Below are positions 31,952 to 34,636 of a DNA stretch of 34,636 nucleotides, in pieces. A program made the translations under genes and the position numbers. Source of the stretch: Limnohabitans sp. Rim8 (GTDB taxonomy: Bacteria > Pseudomonadota > Gammaproteobacteria > Burkholderiales > Burkholderiaceae_C); NCBI RefSeq assembly GCF_945901735.1, contig NZ_CAMDLM010000034.1, forward strand, positions 1 to 34,636, written 5' to 3'. Positions within the stretch are counted from its first letter, which is position 1, and the number at the start of each line of letters is the position of its first letter. The notes under the pieces were generated by a model that worked only from the letters and a program-made list of their open reading frames with translations, did no database searches and was not told the DNA's origin.

Positions 31952-32692
31952 ATGGCCCGACCCCGACGTGATGCCCCCAGCCCAGAGACCCTGCGGTCGC
32001 CGTTGCCGGTGTTGCGCCCGGTCTCCCGCGATTCGGTGCAGGACCGCATTTATGCCGAGCTTTCTGACGCCTTGATTTGCGGTCGTCTGCAGGGCGGGCA
32101 AACGCTGCAGATCAGGGACTTGGCCGACGCGTTTCACACCAGTGTGATGCCCGTGCGCGAGGCCCTGCGGCGCTTGGTGGCCGAGGGTGCACTGGAGTCC
32201 GCCACGCAGCGTCCCGTTCGCGTGCCACACCTGTCGGTTCAGCGCCTGGACGACATTCACCAGACCCGTCTTTTGGTGGAAGGGCATGCGGCCGAGCGGG
32301 CTGCCGTGCGCGCAGATGACCATTTGTTGGCCGCATTGGCGGTGGCCGATGCCGAGTTTTCGCACGCCTTGCAAACGGGGGATGTGGAGGCCGAATTGCA
32401 GGCCAACCGGCGCTTCCATTTCACGCTGTACGAGGCCGCGCAATCGCCCACCTTGCTGTCCATGATTCGCAGCCTGTGGCTGCAAAGCGGCCCTTATGTG
32501 CGTGTGGCTGTGGCCCATCACAGGCCCGAGCAGGGCGCACCCCGCACCTTGCACCACCACGGCCTGATGCAGGCCTTGGCGCAACGCGATGCGATCGCCG
32601 CGCGTCGGGAACTGGAGGCTGACCTGGATTGGGCCTGGCGCTTGATGCAGGGCAAGGTCGGCCTGCACGCAGAGGGACCAGGACCCGTGTGA
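31952..32692 (+). CDS. GntR family transcriptional regulator, FCD subfamily
   Basis: This 246-residue protein has a winged HTH at about residues 27-95, including DRIYAELSDALICGRLQGGQ and VMPVREALRRLVAEGALESA. An all-helical FCD domain follows at about 105-230, starting LDDIHQTRLLVEGHAAERAA and containing RFHFTLYEAAQSPTLLSMIR. FCD members commonly respond to organic acids. It is divergent from the TRAP operon across a 70-base gap and probably controls it. A possible -10 (TATACT, 31941-31946) is so close to the ATG that the message could be leaderless. A ribosome-binding site is not obvious. Confidence 0.9.
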   Translation: MARPRRDAPSPETLRSPLPVLRPVSRDSVQDRIYAELSDALICGRLQGGQTLQIRDLADAFHTSVMPVREALRRLVAEGALESATQRPVRVPHLSVQRLDDIHQTRLLVEGHAAERAAVRADDHLLAALAVADAEFSHALQTGDVEAELQANRRFHFTLYEAAQSPTLLSMIRSLWLQSGPYVRVAVAHHRPEQGAPRTLHHHGLMQALAQRDAIAARRELEADLDWAWRLMQGKVGLHAEGPGPV

Positions 32693-32742
32693 AATTGGGG
32701 TCATGAAATTGGGGTCAGACCCCAATTGTTTGACCCCAATTG
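32692..32742. repeat. AATTGGGGTCAGA repeat cluster, left copy
   Basis: AAATTGGGGTCA (32692-32703) is followed by a second copy that is part of a perfect palindrome (32707-32727, arms AATTGGGGTC and GACCCCAATT around a central A), then an inverted copy TTTGACCCCAATT (to 32741). It begins at the GntR stop codon. A related copy occurs at 33493-33509, on the other side of the toxin-antitoxin genes. Confidence 0.7.
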
Positions 32743-32814
32743 TGTGGCTCAGCCAGTCGACCGGCAAGGGCCTGAAATCAGCCCGCGTCGCTTGCCTGGG
32801 ACTGGCGCGTTGCT

Positions 32815-32853
32815 ATATCTTGCTTTATCATGAAGCATCAAGATATTTCATGA
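32815..32853. promoter_or_regulatory. Inverted repeat in the promoter region of the RHH-Doc module
   Basis: ATATCTTG (32815-32822) and CAAGATAT (32839-32846) form an 8-base inverted repeat centred on TCATGA (32828-32833). Another TCATGA lies at 32848-32853. The site is just upstream of the antitoxin start and probably serves autoregulation. Confidence 0.5.
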
Positions 32854-32864
32854 TGGTGATGACA

Positions 32865-33095
32865 ATGACCACTGCCACGCGCGAAAAGTTTTCTTCACAA
32901 GCGGCCCCGGAAGTGCTAAACGCTCTGCGAAACATTGCAGAGAACCAGGGGCGACAGTTTCAAGCGGTACTCGATGATGCCCTGCGTGACTACATCGACC
33001 GGCAGCAGAAGGAGAGCCCACGGCGTCACGTGATGACCGCGTTCGCGTCCAGCCTTGATGAGTTTGACCATTTGTACCGCGAACTGGCTAAGTAA
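32865..33095 (+). CDS. Ribbon-helix-helix-like antitoxin of a Doc module
   Basis: This protein of about 76 residues begins MTTATREKFSSQAAPEVLNA and continues LRNIAENQGRQFQAVLDDAL, a compact RHH-like antitoxin with a toxin-binding tail (ESPRRHVMTAFASSLDEFDH). Several ATGs are in frame (32850, 32853, 32859, 32865); 32865 is chosen because a GGTGA-like site precedes it and the family N-terminus follows. The gene ends three bases before the toxin start. Confidence 0.75.
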   Translation: MTTATREKFSSQAAPEVLNALRNIAENQGRQFQAVLDDALRDYIDRQQKESPRRHVMTAFASSLDEFDHLYRELAK

Positions 33096-33098
33096 GCC

Positions 33099-33482
33099 AT
33101 GGGGCAACATGATTACCTGACCGTTGCTGACGTACTGGGGATGCATACGGTGCTCATGAAGCGTTATGGAGGCGCAACGGGCGTGCGCGACCCGGGCGCA
33201 CTGGAGGCCGCGCTGTTCCGTCCGCAAACGGGTTACTACGACGACATCTTGGCCGAGGCAGCGGCACTGCTAGAGAGCTTGGCGATCAACCATCCATTTG
33301 TGGATGAGAACAAGCGGATGGCCTTTGCCGCTGCAGATGTTTTCCTGCGCATCAATGGCTGGCGGTTGCAGCGTGCGCCGATGCAGATTCACGCTGAGAT
33401 GCTCGGGATGCTCGAGTCTGGTACGTTTGACATCGCGCACTTGGACCCGTGGCTTCGCAGTTTCGCTGCACCAGCAATCTGA
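33099..33482 (+). CDS. doc: Doc-type (Fic/DOC) toxin
   Basis: This 127-residue protein resembles death-on-curing toxins, which inactivate EF-Tu by phosphorylation. It begins with YLTVADVLGMHTVLMKRYGG and has the Doc-type Fic motif at residues 65-73, HPFVDENKR, followed by MAFAAADVFLRINGW. The usual motif has Gly or Ala where Glu 70 stands here, so activity may be reduced or altered. The N-terminal pattern GVRDPGALEAALFRPQTGYY is also typical of the family. It is preceded by its RHH antitoxin. Confidence 0.85.
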   Translation: MGQHDYLTVADVLGMHTVLMKRYGGATGVRDPGALEAALFRPQTGYYDDILAEAAALLESLAINHPFVDENKRMAFAAADVFLRINGWRLQRAPMQIHAEMLGMLESGTFDIAHLDPWLRSFAAPAI

Positions 33483-33492
33483 CTGTAATTGG

Positions 33493-33509
33493 TAATTGGG
33501 GTCAGATCC
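33493..33509 (+). repeat. AATTGGGGTCAGA repeat, right copy
   Basis: TAATTGGGGTCAGATCC lies 11 bases after the doc stop. It matches the core of the repeat cluster at 32692-32742, so the RHH-Doc module is bracketed by copies of one short repeat. Confidence 0.6.
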
Positions 33510-33642
33510 ACTGCTGTCCGGAGATCTTCCTGAACCTGCAGCTAACCTCATGATTTATATGGACTTTTTTGATTTCAAGTCGAAATCTATTTGAATAGTC
33601 CATTGCGCGGCATCACACTTTGCTTTTTTGCGAGGTGCGCCC

Positions 33643-33780
33643 ATGCACAAAGGCCAGCTTGTTTTCGCGCAACTCAACGAACACCTCCCAAAGCCTATTT
33701 TTTCGCGATTGCGTCAAGCGCTACGCTGAGCGCTATCCCACGCTCAGCTACTCGCAAGCCAAACGATCAAAGTGCTTTTG
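33643..33780 (+). pseudogene. Remnant of IS4-family (DUF4372-type) transposase
   Basis: The frame starts MHKGQLVFAQLNEHLPKPIF, the N-terminal beginning of IS4-type transposases with a DUF4372 domain. At a run of six T residues (33698-33703) the frame shifts: reading with five T residues would continue RDCVKRYAERYPTLSYSQ, as in the family. A stop follows at 33727 in the original frame. The similarity ends by about 33780, at the 3' end of hicA. About 46 codons remain. Confidence 0.6.
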
Positions 33781-33982
33781 AAAATTCTTGTGTACTTACG
33801 CCAGCTTGCCTGAGAACACCATTCACAGTTCCAATTTTCACTTCTTTGTGATTAGGAACCACGCACCCTTGATCTCCGCGTTTCATAACTGTGTGGCTTC
33901 CAGACTGCCTTGCCACAACAAAGCCTAATTTTTCAAGAGCTCGAACGATTTTTGCACCTGATAGCCCAGGGAATTTAGGCAT
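33767..33982 (-). CDS. hicA: HicA toxin (mRNA interferase)
   Basis: This 71-residue protein is a HicA toxin, a small double-stranded-RNA-binding-fold ribonuclease. It includes KFPGLSGAKIVRALEKLGFV and the segment ARQSGSHTVMKR with the catalytic His at residue 30, then VVPNHKEVKIGTVNGVLRQA. The ATG at 33982 overlaps the hicB stop by eight bases; an upstream TTG at 33994 is less likely. The C-terminus abuts the transposase remnant, and the order is hicB-hicA. Confidence 0.93.
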   Translation of the reverse strand: MPKFPGLSGAKIVRALEKLGFVVARQSGSHTVMKRGDQGCVVPNHKEVKIGTVNGVLRQAGVSTQEFSKAL

Positions 33983-34178
33983 GGCTGACTTCAAAAGTTG
34001 TCATGACAGGATGGCTGTAAATTTTCATTGGAAATTCATCCAAGTACAAGCTTGTAGCTTCCTTCAGATTTTGAATTGCTTCCTGGTAGGTTTCGCCTTG
34101 AGTGGTTGTGCCTGTTTCAGGATTTAAAGCAACGAATCCACCTTCTTCTGCCTCAGTAATAACTGCTGTTAATAACAT
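33975..34178 (-). CDS. hicB: HicB-family antitoxin
   Basis: This 67-residue protein is a short HicB-type antitoxin with the RNase-H-like fold: MLLTAVITEAEEGGFVALNP and TTTQGETYQEAIQNLKEATS, ending LDEFPMKIYSHPVMTTFEVS. It lacks the C-terminal DNA-binding domain found in longer HicB proteins, so autoregulation would need another factor. An AGGGAAA ribosome-binding site precedes the ATG at 34178. HicA follows at once and the two are probably co-translated. Confidence 0.92.
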   Translation of the reverse strand: MLLTAVITEAEEGGFVALNPETGTTTQGETYQEAIQNLKEATSLYLDEFPMKIYSHPVMTTFEVSHA

Positions 34179-34200
34179 AAAAATTTCCCTAGTAAGATTA

Positions 34201-34476
34201 TCAATTCAACGCGTATTTTATGACTTTTCGACTGCTACCATCTTCCACCGCGGTAGCGGGTTTGTAATGGAATTGCTCGACGAGGTCCTCAACGTTGGCG
34301 AAGGTATCAGGGACGTCTCCGGCTTGAAGCGGGAGCAGTTCCTTTTCAGCGGTTTCGCCTAGAGCTTTTTCCAGTGCGGCGATAAAGTCCATGAGTTCGA
34401 CTGGCTGGTTGTTGCCGATGTTGTAGACACGCCAAGGGGCTTTGCTGGTCCCTGGGTCTGGCTGGTTACTGTTCCA
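34201..34476 (-). pseudogene. C-terminal stump of a nucleotide-sugar epimerase
   Basis: The minus-strand frame reads WNSNQPDPGTSKAPWRVYNI, then GNNQPVELMDFIAALEKALG and ELLPLQAGDVPDTFANVEDL. This is the C-terminal end of a UDP-glucuronate/GDP-mannose-type NAD-dependent epimerase of the SDR family. The N-terminal three quarters, including the cofactor motif and active site, are missing; the similarity stops near 34476, where the IS21-like DNA begins. The product cannot be functional. Confidence 0.75.
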
Positions 34477-34636
34477 GCAGGAGTTGCAGGGGGCGGGGCG
34501 GTCGAGGATGACCGACTACGAAGTCAGCAATGGAGCGATCAGGAGATGAACGATGCTTGATCTGATTGCCGACTTCAAAGAGCTTGGGTTGCACGGTATG
34601 GCCAGTGCGTGGCCGGAGGTTCAGGGCACGGCCCGC
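34477..34636 (+). mobile_element. Edge of an IS21-type insertion element
   Basis: From about 34477 the sequence no longer matches the epimerase. A short plus-strand frame ends in MTDYEVSNGAIRR and a TGA at 34547-34549; it could be the tail of an istA-like gene. The istB start follows at 34553 with AGGAG in front. The element continues past the window edge and its left boundary cannot be fixed; a full istA is not present here. Confidence 0.5.
34553..34636 (+). CDS. istB: IstB-like ATP-binding protein, N-terminal part
   Basis: The 28 visible residues (MLDLIADFKELGLHGMASAW, then PEVQGTAR) fit the N-terminal helix of IstB, the AAA+ helper of IS21-family transposition, which often reads L-x-x-L-K-L-x-G-M-x-x-A. 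The gene is cut by the window edge; no Walker motifs can be seen yet, so assignment relies on this short stretch. An AGGAG lies seven bases before the ATG. Confidence 0.6.
   Translation, partial: MLDLIADFKELGLHGMASAWPEVQGTAR

Overview
The window looks like the chromosome of a Betaproteobacterium of the order Burkholderiales, probably a Comamonadaceae relative of Limnohabitans, Rhodoferax or Acidovorax. The basis is high-GC coding sequence, the protein style of the flagellar, TRAP, cyclase-family and TIGR04076 genes, and the neighbourhood as a whole. The genus is an inference. No rRNA, tRNA or CRISPR array was seen.

Positions 1-19873 are a flagellar locus. On the minus strand lie the start of flagellin fliC (cut by the window edge), flaG, and the long operon flgB-C-D-E-F-G-H-I-J-K-L followed by fliD. 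A separate minus-strand gene at 17011-18138 encodes a LysM-like/lytic-transglycosylase protein with no visible signal peptide. It probably supplies the peptidoglycan-cutting activity missing from the short FlgJ. Divergent from it run flgA, flgM and flgN. A near-consensus sigma-54 site precedes flgB. Four sigma-28-like sites with one shared architecture precede fliC, flaG, fliD and flgM, so early and late flagellar genes appear to use different sigma factors.

Between flaG and fliD sits an island (1081-3971). It holds a ParD/ParE-type toxin-antitoxin pair under a palindromic operator, a chimeric remnant joining a ParE N-terminus to a HicB C-terminus, and a compact three-gene module. That module has two small cyclic-nucleotide-binding proteins, one with a degenerate pocket and one canonical, followed by a protein resembling class I cyclic-nucleotide phosphodiesterases. 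It is the best candidate here for an undescribed system, possibly a cyclic-nucleotide sensing and degrading unit linked to motility.

Positions 19878-27337 hold accessory metabolic and transport genes: a MATE exporter, a small conserved protein, the chromate transporter chrA with a small partner gene, a cyclase-family hydrolase, an EamA permease, an SDR oxidoreductase and a coiled-coil/HTH protein. REP-like palindromes occupy the gaps at 24.7-24.9 kb and 27.4 kb. Positions 27584-32692 hold a TRAP transporter operon (dctQ-dctM-dctP) that continues through a TIGR04076 protein and an aldo/keto reductase, with a divergent GntR/FCD regulator and a palindrome in the shared promoter region.

The right end (32692-34636) is mobile and eroded DNA. 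It contains an RHH-Doc toxin-antitoxin module bracketed by AATTGGGGTCAGA repeats, a frameshifted IS4-like transposase remnant, a hicBA pair, the C-terminal stump of a nucleotide-sugar epimerase, and the beginning of an IS21-type istB gene.
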